Part shown: piece by piece, positions 47,669 to 64,000 of the stretch
Numbering within the stretch: position 1 is the stretch's first letter
Layout: the number at the start of each line of letters is the position of its first letter
Source of the DNA: Eriocheir sinensis
Lineage: Eukaryota > Arthropoda > Malacostraca > Decapoda > Varunidae
Assembly (NCBI RefSeq): GCF_024679095.1
Contig: NW_026111184.1
Span: 496,001-560,000 of the forward strand
Length of the DNA stretch: 64,000 bases
Direction: 5' to 3'
Program-made: the position numbers and the translations under genes
The notes under the pieces: model-generated
What the model saw: only the letters and a program-made list of their open reading frames with translations
What the model was told of the DNA's origin: nothing
The model's database searches: none

Positions 47669-48470
47669 ATTCGAATTAAAATAAATAAACAAAATACCAA
47701 TAAAAGAATGCGTATTTGGATAAATATAAATATACAAAATACACATACAAAATAAACATAAAATAAGGTAGATTTGTAATAAAATATATGTACAAAATAC
47801 ACATAAAATAATGTAAATTTATATGAAAATATATATATAAATACACATAAAATACCATGAATTTGTATAAAAATATATATTCAAAATAAATATTAAATAA
47901 TGTAAAAGCGTATAAAAATATATATACAAAGTACATATAAAATAATGTAAATTCGTATCAATATAAATCAACAAAACACCAATAAAATAATATATATTTG
48001 AATGAAAATAAATTTACAAAATACACAAACAAAACTAAAATTTGTATTAAAATATATACAAAAATACATAGAAATAATTTGAGTTTGTATGAAAATAGAT
48101 ATACAAAATACACATAAAACTAGGAAAATTTCTTTTGAAATGCATATACAAAATACCCATAAAATATTGTAAATTTGTGTCAAAATATATAAACAAATAC
48201 ACATAAAATAACGTAAATTTGTATGAAAAATATATACAAAATACACATAGAATAATGTCAATTCCAATCAAAATGAATGAGCAGAATATCAATAAAATAA
48301 TGTAAATTTGTATGAAAATAAAGATGCAAAATACCCAAAAAATAAAGCATATGTTTATAAAAATACAGATACAAAAATACACATCGAATAATTAAATTTG
48401 TATTAAAATTAATATAAAAATGCGTATATAATAAGGTAAATTTGTATTGAAAAAATATGCAACATACACG
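47524..48470 (-). repeat. Satellite block 24, T-rich strand on -
   Basis: Reverse monomers between a J1 and a J3 flip. 47672-48470 is the reverse complement of 8041-8850. Confidence 0.9.

Positions 48471-48480
<10 letters not shown>
48451..48480. repeat. J3-type divergent junction, reverse-complement copy
   Basis: AATATGCAACATACACGTTT followed by ACTC is the reverse complement of the J3 word at 8024-8050. Confidence 0.85.
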
Positions 48481-52268
<3,788 letters not shown>

Positions 52269-53710
52269 AATGAAAATACATATACAAAATATACATAAAA
52301 TAAACTAAATTTGTATTGAAATATATATACAAAATACATATAATAATGTAAATTTGTATGAAAATATTTTAACAGATGCGCCTAAAATAACGTAAATTTG
52401 TTTTAAAATATACAAAATACACATTAAATAATGTAAATATGTATAAAAAAATATATACAAAACACAAATAGATTAATGTAAAATCGTATCAAAATAAATA
52501 CACAGAATATTAATAAAACAATGTAAATTTGTATGAAAATAAAGATGCAAAATACCCATTAAATAACGCATTTTTTATAAAAATATATATACCAAAATAC
52601 ACATGAAAAAATTAATTTGTATTAAAATAAATATACAAAATACACATACAATAAGGTAAATCTGTATTGAAAAAGATATGCAAAATACATATAAAACAAT
52701 GTAAATTTGTTTCAAAATATATATACGAATACACATAAAATAGCGTAGATTTGTATAAAAATATATATACAAAATACACATAAAATGAAGTAAATACGTA
52801 TAAGAAAATGTATACAAAATACACATAAAATAATGTAAATTCGAATCAAAATAAATAAACAAAATACCAATAAAAGAATGTGTATTTGTATAAATATAAA
52901 TATACAAAATACACATAAAATAACGTACATTTGTATAAAACTATATACAAAAATACACAGAAGTAATTAAATTCGTATTAAAATAGATATACAAAATACA
53001 GATAAAATAAGCTAAATTTGAATTGAAATGTATATACAAAATACATAAAATAATGTAGATTTGTATCAGCATATTTATAAAAATACCCATAAAATAACGC
53101 ATTTTTTTTTATTTATAAAAAAATATATACCAAAATACACATCAAAAAATTAAATTTGTATTAAAATAAATATACAAAAAACACATACAATAAGGTAAAT
53201 TTGTATTGAAATAGATATGCAAAATACATATAAAACAATGTAAATTTGTTTCAAAATATATATACGAATACACATAAAATAACGTAGATTTCTATAAAAA
53301 TATATATACAAAATACACATAAAATGAATTAAATACGTATAAAAAAATGTATACAAAATACACATAAAATAATGTAAATTCGTATCAAAATAAATATACA
53401 AAATACCAATAAAAAAATGTGTATTTGTATAAATATAAATATACAAAATACACATAAAATAACGTAAATTTATATAAAACTATATACAAAAATACACAGA
53501 AGTATTTTGATTTGTATGAAAATAGATATACAAAATAAGGTAAGTTCGTTTCAAATTCAATAAACAAAATTCAGATAAAAGAACGTATATTTGTAGAAAA
53601 AATAGATATACAAAATACACATTAAATAACGAAAATTTGTATGAAAATATATAAAAAAATAAACAAAAATAATTTCAATTTGTATGAAAATAAATATACA
53701 AAATACACAT
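52269..53710 (-). repeat. Satellite block 26, T-rich strand on -
   Basis: Reverse monomers with two successive HOR-like series: A-type monomers near 52735 and 53275 and E-type near 52560 and 53095. The right flip, near AAAATACACATGTATTTTG, is an almost palindromic join without an obvious copy elsewhere. Confidence 0.88.
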
Positions 53711-54601
53711 GTATTTTGTATATCTATTTTCACACAAATTTAATTACTTTTGTGTATTTTTGCATATAGTTTTATATAAATTTACGCTATTTTATTTGTA
53801 TTTTGTAAATTTATATATATACAATACACATTCTTTTATTAATATTTTGTTTATTTATTTTGATACGAGTTTACATTATTTTATGTGTATTTTGTATACC
53901 TTTTTTTATACGTATTTACTTCATTTTATGTGTATTTTGAATATTTATTTTCATAGAAATCTACGTTATTTTATGTGTATTCGTATATATATTTTGAAAA
54001 AAATTTACATGGTTTTATATGTATTTTGCATATCTATTTCAATACAAATTTACCTTATTGTATGTGCATTTTGTATATTTATTTTAATACAAATTCAAAT
54101 ATTATATGTGTGTCTTGGTATAAATATTTTGATAAAAAATACATTATTTTATGGCTATTTTGCATCTTAATTTTCATACAAATTTACATTATTTTATTAA
54201 TATTCTGTGTATTTATTTTGATACGATTTTATATTATTCTGTTTGTGTTTTGTATATATTCTTTTATACATATTTACATTATTTAATGTGTATTTTTTAT
54301 ATATATTTTATACAAACTTACGTTATTTTAAGTGTATTTGTTTATATATTTTCATTCAAATTTACATTATTTTATGTGTATTTTGTAAATGTATTTCAAT
54401 ACAAATTTACCTAATTTTATGTGTATTTTGTATATTTATTTTCATACAAATTAAAATTATTTTTGTGTATTTTTGTATATAGTTTTATACAAATTTAGGT
54501 GATTTTATGTGTATATTGTATATCTATTTTCATACAAATACACATTCTTTTATTGATATTTTGTTTATTTACTTTGACGCGAATTTACATTATTTAATGT
54601 G

Positions 54602-54802
<201 letters not shown>

Positions 54803-55103
54803 TATACGTGTTTACATCATTTGATGTGTATTTTGTATATATATTTCTATAGAAATCTACGTTGATTTATGAGTATTCGTATATAGATTTTGAAATAAAT
54901 TTACACTGTTTCATGTGTATTTTGCATATTTTTTCAATACAAATTTACCATATTGTATATGCATTTTGTATATTAATTTTAATACAAATTTAATTATGCT
55001 ATGTGTATTTTTGTATATGTATTTTTATAAAAATATGCTTTATTTTATGGGTATTTTGCATTTTTATTTTCATACAAATTTACATTATTTTATTTATATT
55101 CTG

Positions 55104-55118
55104 TTTTTTTTTTTTTTT
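55104..55118. repeat. Poly-T run, 15 bp
   Basis: A homopolymer of T replaces the usual TGTATTTATTTTGATACG end of an F-type monomer. A similar run of about 12-13 A lies near 32270-32282 at the equivalent place on the other strand. Both may be slippage products or base-calling errors. Confidence 0.8.
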
Positions 55119-55555
55119 CAATTTTACATTATTCTATGTGTATTTTGTATATCTATTTTTATACGTATTTACTTAATTTTATGTGTATTTTGTATATATA
55201 TTTTTATAGAAATCTATGTTATTTTATGTGTATTCGTATATATATTTTGAAACAAATTTACATTGTTTTATATGTATTTTTGCATATCTCTTTTAATACA
55301 AATTTACCTTATTGTATATGCATTTTGTATATTTATTTCAATACAAATTTAAATATTTTATGTGTATTTTGGTATATATATTTTTATAAGAAATGCGCTA
55401 TTTGATGGGAATTTTGCATCTTTATTTTCATACAAATTAACATTTTTTTATTAATATTCGGTGTATTTATTTTGATACGATTTCACATTATTCTATTTGT
55501 TTTTTGTATATATTTTTTTTATACATATTTACATTATTTAATGTGTATCTTGCAT

Positions 55556-57315
55556 CTTTTATCGTAATTTTGTGTATTTATTTTTATACGAATTTACATT
55601 ATTTTAGGTTGATATGTATATTTTTATACTTATTTATATCATTTTATTTGTGTTTTGAATATATATTTTCATAGAAATTTACTCTATTTTATGGGTATTC
55701 GTACATATATTTTGATACAAATTTATATTATTTATGTTTATTTTGCATATCTATTTCAATACAAATTTACCATATTGTATGTGTATTTTGTATATTTATT
55801 TTAATACAAATTTAATTATTTTATGTGTTTTTTTTTGTAAAAATATGCGTTATTATTTGGGTATTTTGCATCTTTATTTTAATACAAATTTACATTATTT
55901 TATTGATATTCTGTTGATTTATTTTGATACGATTTTACATTATTCTATGTGTATTTTGTATATATATATTTTTATACACATTTACATTATATAATGTATA
56001 TTTTGTATATATATTTTATATAAATTTACGCTATTTTATGTGTATTTGTTTATATATTTTCATACAAATTTACAATATTTTAAGTGTAATTTGTATATGT
56101 ATTTCAATACAGATTTCCCTAATTTTATGTGTATTTTGCATATCTATTTTCAAACAAATTTAAATTATTTTTATGTATTTTTTATATATTTTTATACAAA
56201 TTTTAGTTATTTTATTTGTATTTTGTATTTATATTTTCCTACAAATATACATTCTTTTAGTGGATTTTTGTTCATTTATTTTCATAAGAATTTACATAGT
56301 TTTATTTGTATTTTGTATATATATTTTTCTACGTATTTACATTATTTTATGTGTATTTTTTATATATATATTTTCATAAAAATTTACGTTATTTTATTGT
56401 GTGTATTCGTATATGATTTGATACAAATTTACATTATTTTATGTTTATTTTGCATATCTATTTCAATATAGATTTACCTTATTGTATGTGTATTTTGTAT
56501 ATTTATTTTAATACAAATTTAATTATTTTATGTGTACTTTGTATACATTTTCTTATACGTATTTACTTCATTTAATGTGTATTTTGTATATATATTTTTA
56601 TAGTAATCTACGTTATTTTATGTGTATTGGTATATATATTTTGAAGCAAATTTACATTGTTTTATATGTATTTAGCATATCTATTTCAATTTAAATCTAC
56701 CTTATTGTATGTGCATTTTGGATATTTATTGTAATACAAATTTTAAAATTTTATTATTTTGGTATATATATTTTTATAAAAAGAGTTTTATATAAATTTA
56801 AAATATTTTATGTGTATTTTGTATATCTATTTTCATACAAATACACATTTTTTATTGATATTTTGTTTATTTATTTTGACGCGAATTCACATTATTTAAT
56901 GTGTATTGTGTATATATATTTTTATACGTATTTACGTCATTTCATGTGTATTTTGTATATATATTTCTATAGAAATATATGTTATTTTATGTGTATTCGT
57001 ATATATATTTTGAAACAAATATACATTGTTTTATGTGCATTTTGCATATTTTTTCAATATAAATTTACCTTCTTGTACGTGCATTTTGTAAATTAATTTT
57101 AATACAAATTTAATTATTCTATGTGTATTTTTGTATATGTATTTTCATAAAAAAATGCTTTATTTTATGGGTATTTTGCATCTTTATTTCCATACAAATT
57201 TACATTATTTTATTGATATTCTGAGTATTTATTTTGATAGGATTTTACATTATTCTATGTATATTTTGTATATATATTTCATACAAATGAACGTTATTTT
57301 ATGTGAATTTGTTTT
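55556..57315. repeat. Segmental duplication 4, copy B (direct partner 35050-36792)
   Basis: Same monomer order as 35050-36792. The left edge is the join GCATCTTTTATCGTAATTTT and the right edge is GAATTTGTTTTCATATCTAT. This copy has small length changes, for example a longer T run at TGTGTTTTTTTTTGTAAAAA near 55825. Confidence 0.82.
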
Positions 57316-57540
57316 CATATCTATCTTATTATTGTATGTGTATTTTGTATATTTATTTTAATACAAATTTAATTATTTTATGTGTATTTTTGTATATATA
57401 TTTTTTAAATATAAGATATTTTATGGGTATTTTGCATCTTTAATTTTATAAAATTTTACATTACGTACATATCTTTTATACGTATTTACATTATTTAATG
57501 TGTATTTTGTTTATATGTTTTTATACAAATTTACGTTATT

Positions 57541-59278
57541 ATATGTGTATTTGAATATATATTTTGATACAAATTTACATTATTTTATGTATTTTTTATA
57601 TTTATTTCAATTAAAATTTAGCTTATTTTATGTGTCTTTTGTATATCTATTTTCATACAAATTTAATTATTTTTGTTTATTTTTGTATATAGTTTTATAC
57701 AATTTTACGTTATTTTATGGGTATTTTGTATATTTATATTTATACAAGTAAGCATTCTTTTATTGGCATTTAGTTGATTTATTTTGATACGAATTTACAT
57801 TATTTTATGTGTATTTTGTATACATTTTCTTATACGTATTTACTTCATTTTATGTGTATTTTGTACATATATTTTATAGAAATCTAGGTTATTTTATGTA
57901 AATTCGTATGTATATTTTGAATCAAATTTACATTGTTTTATATGTATTTTGCATATCTATTTCAATACAAATTTACCTTATTGTATGTGCATTTTATATA
58001 TTTATTGTAATACAAATTTAAATATTTTATGTGCATTTTGGTATATATATTTTCATAAAAAATGCGTTGTTTTATGGGTATTTTGCATCTTTATTTTCAT
58101 ACAAATTTACATTATTTTATTAATATTCTGTGTATTTATTTTGATACTATTTTACATTATTCTATTTGTGTTTTGTATATATTTTTTTTATACATATTTA
58201 CATTATTTAATGTGTATTTTCTATATATATTTCATACAAATTTTCGTTATTTTAAGTGTGTTTATATATTTTTATTCAAATTTACATTATTTTATGTGTA
58301 TTTTGTATATGTATTTCAATAGAAATTTACCTAATTTCATGTGTATTTTGTATATATATTTTATACAAATATAAATTATTTTTTGTGTATTTTTGTATAG
58401 AGTTTTATTCAAATTTACAATATTTTATGTGTATTTTGTATATCTATTTTCATACAAATACACATTGTTTTATTGATATTTTGTTTATTTATTTTGATGC
58501 GAATTTACATTATTTAATGTGTATTGTGTATATATATTTTTATACGTATTTACGTCATTTCATGTGTATTTTGTATATATATTTCTATAGAAATATACGT
58601 TATTTTATATGTATTCGTATATATATTTCGAAACAAATATACATTGTTTTATGTGCATTTTGCATATTTTTTCAATACAAATTTACCTTATTGTACGTGC
58701 ATTTTGTATATTAATTTTAATACAAATTTAGCTATTCTATGTGTATTTTTGTATATGTATTTTTACAAAAATATGCTTTATTTTATAGGTATTTTGCATC
58801 TTTATTTTCATACAAAATTACATTATTTTATTGATATTCTGTGTATTTATTTTGATATGATTTTACATTATTCTATGTATATTTTGTATATCTATTTTAT
58901 ACCAATGTACGTTATTTTATGTGAATTTGTTTTCATTTCATACAAATTTACATTATTTTTTGTGAATTTTGTACATGTATTTAAATACAAATTTAACTAA
59001 TTATATGTGTATTTTGTATATCTATTTTCATACAAATTGAGACTAATTTTCTGTATTTTTGTATATGTTTTTATTAAAAATTTCGTAATTTTATGTTTAT
59101 TTTGTATATTTATTTTCCTACATATATACGTTCTTTTATCGGAATTTTAATTATTTATTTTGATACGAATTTTAATTTTTTTAGGTGTATTTGATATATA
59201 TATTTTTATACTTATTTACATAATTTTATATGTATTTTAAATATATATATTTTCATAGAAATTTACTCTATATGTATA
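57541..59278. repeat. Segmental duplication 5, copy B (direct partner 39688-41414)
   Basis: Direct copy of 39688-41414 up to the J1 flip, after which this copy uses the second J1 subtype (TATGTATAGAAAATACACAT). Confidence 0.84.
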
Positions 59279-60821
59279 TGTATAGAAAATACACATGAAA
59301 TAATCTAAATTCGTATCGAAATAAACGAACCAAATACCGATAAAATAATGTAATTTTCAATGAAAATATATATAGAAAATACACATAAAATAACGTAAAT
59401 ACAAATAAATATATACACATAAAATGATTTGAATTTGAATGAAAATATATATGAAAATAAACTTAAAATAAGGCAAATTTATAATGAAATATATATACAA
59501 AATACACATAAAATAATGTAGATTTGTTTCAAAATATATATACGAATACACATAAAATAACGTAGATTTCTATAGAAATATATATACAAAATACACATGA
59601 AATGTTGTAGATACGTATAAAAATATATATACAAAATACACGTTAAATAATGTAAATTCGTGTCAAAATAGATAATTAAAATATCTATAAAAGAATGTGT
59701 ATTTGTATGAAAATACATATACAAAATACACATAAAATAACGTAAATTTGTATAAAACTATATATAAAAATACACAAAAATAAGTTAAATTTGTATTAAA
59801 ATAAATATACAATATACACATAAAATTAGGTAAATTTGTAAAGAAATACATATACAAAATACACATAAAATAATGTAAATTTGAATGAAAATATATAAAC
59901 AAATACACCTAAATTAACATAAATTTGTATAAAATGTATATAAAAAATACTCATTAAATAATGTAAATATATATAAAAAATATATATACAAAACACAAAT
60001 AGAATAATGTAAAAACGTATTAAAATAAATACACAGAATGTAAATAAAATGATGTAAATTTGTATGAAAATAAAGATCCAAATTCCCATAAAATAACGCA
60101 TTTTTTTATAAATATACAAAATACACATGAAAGGATGTAAATACGTATAAAAATATATATACAAAATACACATTAAATAATGTAAATTCGCGTCAAAATA
60201 AATAAACAAAATGTCAATAAAAGAATGTGTATTTGTATGAAAATAAATATACAAAATACACATAAGATAACATAAATTTGTATAAAACTATATACAGAAA
60301 TACACAAAAATAATTTAAATTTGTATGACAATAAATATACAAAATACACATAAAATTAGGTAAATTTGTATTGAAATACATATACAAAATACACATAAAA
60401 TACTGTAAATTTGAATGAAAATACATAAAAAAATACACTTAAAATAACGTAAATTTGTATAAAAAAATATATACAAAACACAAATAGAATAATGTAAAAT
60501 CGTATCAAAATAAATACACAGAATATTAATAAAATAATGTAAATTTGTATGAAAATAAAAAAGCAAAATACTCATAAAATAACGATTTTTTTAAAAAATA
60601 TATGTACAAAAATACACATAAAAAATTTATTTGTATTAAAATAAATATACAAAATACACATACAATAAGGTGAATCTGTATTGAAATAGATATGCAAAAT
60701 ACATATAAAACAATGTAAATTTGTTTCAAAATATATATACGAATACACATAAAATAACGTAGATTTGTATAAAAATATATATACAAATTACACGTAAAAT
60801 GAAGTAAATACGCATAAAAAA

Positions 60822-60846
60822 AATGTATACATATTTTGTATACATT
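60822..60846. repeat. Perfect 10-bp hairpin from a micro-inversion
   Basis: Arms AATGTATACA and TGTATACATT with a 5-bp loop TATTT. The normal monomer here reads ATGTATACAAAATACACAT; the central few bases are flipped. This looks like a very short fold-back event. Confidence 0.85.
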
Positions 60847-62189
60847 ACATAAAATAATGTAAATTTGTATCAAAATAAATAAACAAAATACCAATAAAAG
60901 AATGTGTATTTGTATAAATATAAATATACAAAATACACATAAAATTACGTAAATTTGTATAAAACTATATACAAAAATACAGATAAGTAATTAAACTCGT
61001 TTGAAAATAGATATACAAAATACAGATAAAATAACCTAAATTTGAATTGTAATGTATATATAAAATACATAAAATAATGTAAATTTGTATCAAAATATTT
61101 ATAAAAATACATATAATAACGTAAATTTGTTTAAAAATATATAAACAAAATACACATTAAGTAATGTAAATACGAATAAAAAATATGTACAAAATACACA
61201 TATAATCATGTAATTCGTATCAAACTAAATAAACAAAATAGCAATAAAATAATGTAAATTTGTATGAGAAAACATATACAAATACATATAAAATAACGGA
61301 AATTTCTATAAAAATATATGTCCAAAAATGAACGTAAAATAAAGTAACTTTGGATAAAAATATATATACAAAACAAACTTTAAATAATGTAAATGCGTAC
61401 ATAAAATAACCTAAATTTGTATAAAACTATATACAAAAATACACAAAAATAATTTAAATTTGTATGAAAAGAAAAATACAAAATACACATAAAATTAGGT
61501 TAATTTCTATTGAAATACATATACAAAATACACATAAAATAATGTAAATTTGAAAGAATATATATAAACAAATACGCATATAATAACGTAAATTTGTATA
61601 AAATACATATTCAAAATACACATTAAATAATGTAAATATGTATAAAAAAATATATATACAAAACACAAATAGAATAATGTAAAATCGTATCAAAATATAT
61701 ACACAGAATATTAATAAAATAATGTAAATTTGCATGAAAATTAAGATGCAAAATACCTATAAAATAACGCATTTTTTATAAAATTATTGATACCAAAATA
61801 CACATAAAATATTTGAATTTGTATCAAAATAAATATACAAAATGCACATACAATAAGGTAAATTTGTATTGAAATAGATATGCAAAATACATATAAAATA
61901 ATGTAAATTTGTTTCAAAATTTATATGCGAATACACATAAAATAACGTAGATTTCTATAAAAATACATATACAAAATACACATAAAATTAAGTAAATACG
62001 TATAAAAAAATGTATACAAAATACACATAAAATAATGTAAATTCGTATAAATATAAATAAACAATATAGCAAAAAAAGAATGTGTATTTGTATAAATATA
62101 AATATACAAAATGCACATAAAATAACGAAAATTTATATAAAACTATATACATAAAATAACGCAAATTTCTATAAAAATATATGTACAAA

Positions 62190-62590
62190 AATGAACATAA
62201 AATAAATTTGCATAAAAATATATATACAAAACACACATTAGATAATGTAAATGAGTATGAAAATATGTATACAAAATACCTATGAAATAATCTAAATTCG
62301 TATCGAATTAAATTAAGAAAATACCAATATAATAATGTAATTTTGGATGAAAATATATATACAAAATATACATAAAATAACCTAAATACAAATACAAATA
62401 TACACATAAAATAATTTAAAATTGAATGAAATAAATATACAAAATAAACATAAAATAAAGTAAATTTGTAATGAAATATATGAAAAAATACACATAAAAT
62501 AATGTAAATTTGTATGAAAATAAATATACAAATACACATTAAATAACATGAATTTGTATAAAATTTGTATCAAAATATATACGAATACAC
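62190..62590 (-). repeat. ~400-bp satellite cassette, last copy
   Basis: Same ordered atypical monomers as at 7030-7430, including the truncated one (CCTAAATACAAATACAAATA near 62380) and TTAAATTAAGAAAATACC near 62308. Confidence 0.8.
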
Positions 62591-63444
62591 ACAATAAAAT
62601 AACGTAATTTTTTTATGAAAATGTATATACAAAATACACATAAAATAATGTAAATTTGTATAAAAATATATAAACAAATACACAAAATAATTTGAATTTG
62701 GATAAAATATATATACAAAATAAATCTTAAATATTGTAAATATGTATAAAAAATATATACAAAACACACATAGAATAATGTTAAATCGTATGAAAATAAA
62801 TAAAGAGAATATCAATAAAATAATGTAAATTTGTATGAAACTAAAGCTGCAAAATATCAATATAATAACGCATATTTGCATAAAAATATATATACAAAAA
62901 TACATATAAAATAATTATTTTGTATATATTTTGTAATTATTATATTAATTTGTATTAAAATAAATATACAAAATGCACGTACAATAAAGAAAATTTGTAT
63001 TGAAATAGATATGCAAAATACACATCAATAATGTAAATTTGTATCAAAATATATATACGAATACTCATAAAATAGAGTAAATTTCTATGAAAATATACAT
63101 ACAAAATAGATATACAAAATACGCATATAACTAGTTAAATTTGTATTTAAATACATGTACAAAAAACACATAAAATAATGTAGATTTCTATGAAATGAAA
63201 ACAAATACATTTTATATAAAATATATATACAAAATACACATAGAATAATGTAAAATCATACCAAATAAATACACAGAATATCAATAAAATAATGTAAATT
63301 TGTATGAAAATAAAGATGCAAAACACCCATAAAATAAAGCATATTTTTAAAAAAATACATACACAAAAATACACATAGATTAATCAAATTTGTATTAAAA
63401 TTAATATACAAAATGCACATACAATAATGTAAATTTATATTGAA

Positions 63445-63557
<113 letters not shown>

Positions 63558-64000
63558 GAATACACATAAAATAACGTAGATTTCTTTAGAAATATATATA
63601 CAAATTACACTTGAAATAATGTAAATACGTATAAAAATATATATACAAAATACACATTAAATAATGTTAATTCGTGTGAAAATAAATAAAAAAAATATCA
63701 TGAAAAGAATGTGTATTTGTATGAAAATAGATATACAAAATACACATAAAATAACCTAAATTTGTATAAAACTATATACAAAAATAAACAAAAATAATTT
63801 AAACTTGTATGAAAATAAATTTACAAAAAACATAAAATTAGGTAAATTTTTATTGAAATACATATACAAAATACACATAAAATAATGTAAATTTGAATGA
63901 AAATATATAAACATATAGACTTAAAATAACGTAAATTTTTATCAAATATATATACAAAAAACACATTAAATAATGTAAATATGTATAAAAAAATATATAC

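Overview
The window is a single, very AT-rich satellite-DNA domain, and I see no credible gene in it. Hand counts of sample lines give only about 11-13% G+C. Apart from seven long (TA)n tracts, every stretch I read is built from diverged copies of one ~45-bp monomer. Its recognisable boxes are ACAAATTTACATT, ATGTGTATTTTG and TATATATATTTT. The consensus is strongly asymmetric (about 58% T and 31% A on one strand), so each copy has a readable direction. Nothing identifies the species. Scale, composition and higher-order structure suggest eukaryotic nuclear heterochromatin (pericentromeric, subtelomeric or sex-chromosome-like) rather than bacterial, viral or organellar DNA.

The organisation is hierarchical. 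(1) Monomers of 43-47 bp. (2) An ordered series of 16 recognisable monomer types (A to P in my notation) forms a higher-order repeat (HOR) of about 712 bp. Full turns can be measured near 29.8, 40.0, 54.0 and 57.9 kb. Many other stretches are deletion derivatives or related sub-series, including a ~400-bp cassette present about 11 times. (3) Kilobase-scale segmental duplications, direct and inverted, carry long runs of the same monomer order. The clearest are 3.05-8.40 vs 17.10-22.25 kb (direct), 4.56-8.85 vs 47.67-52.10 kb (inverted), 13.54-16.57 vs 41.11-44.14 kb (direct, with partial copies at 10.0-12.4 and 31.2-32.5 kb), 35.05-36.79 vs 55.56-57.31 kb (direct) and 39.69-41.41 vs 57.54-59.28 kb (direct). 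(4) Array direction flips about 30 times, giving 28 main blocks of 0.14 to 6.5 kb. Over half of the flip points belong to four recurrent junction families whose sequence has been copied with the flanks, so an inversion junction, once formed, was amplified with the array.

Layout by direction of the T-rich strand: + 1-603; - 604-1090; + 1091-1525; - 1526-8040; + 8041-9188; - 9189-11768 (with a ~30-bp + fragment at 10005); + 11769-12866; - 12867-13008; + 13009-13835; - 13836-15768; + 15769-16740; - 16741-21885; + 21886-25650; - 25651-26688; + 26689-31208; - 31209-32482; + 32483-37369 (with one inverted monomer at 34787-34837); - 37370-39615; + 39616-41412; - 41413-43335; + 43336-47523; - 47524-48470; + 48471-52268; - 52269-53710; + 53711-59280; - 59281-64000. 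Boundaries are read by eye and good to roughly 10-30 bp.

The monomer is close to 45 bp (3 x 15) and its T-rich strand has no stop codon in any frame, so dozens of F/Y/I/L-rich open frames appear with 15-residue periodicity in all three frames of that strand. I treat them as artefacts of the repeat. No tRNA, rRNA, CRISPR array, transposon-encoded protein or promoter could be supported. All pairings below were made by eye; a self dot-plot and raw-read support across the fold-back junctions would test them.
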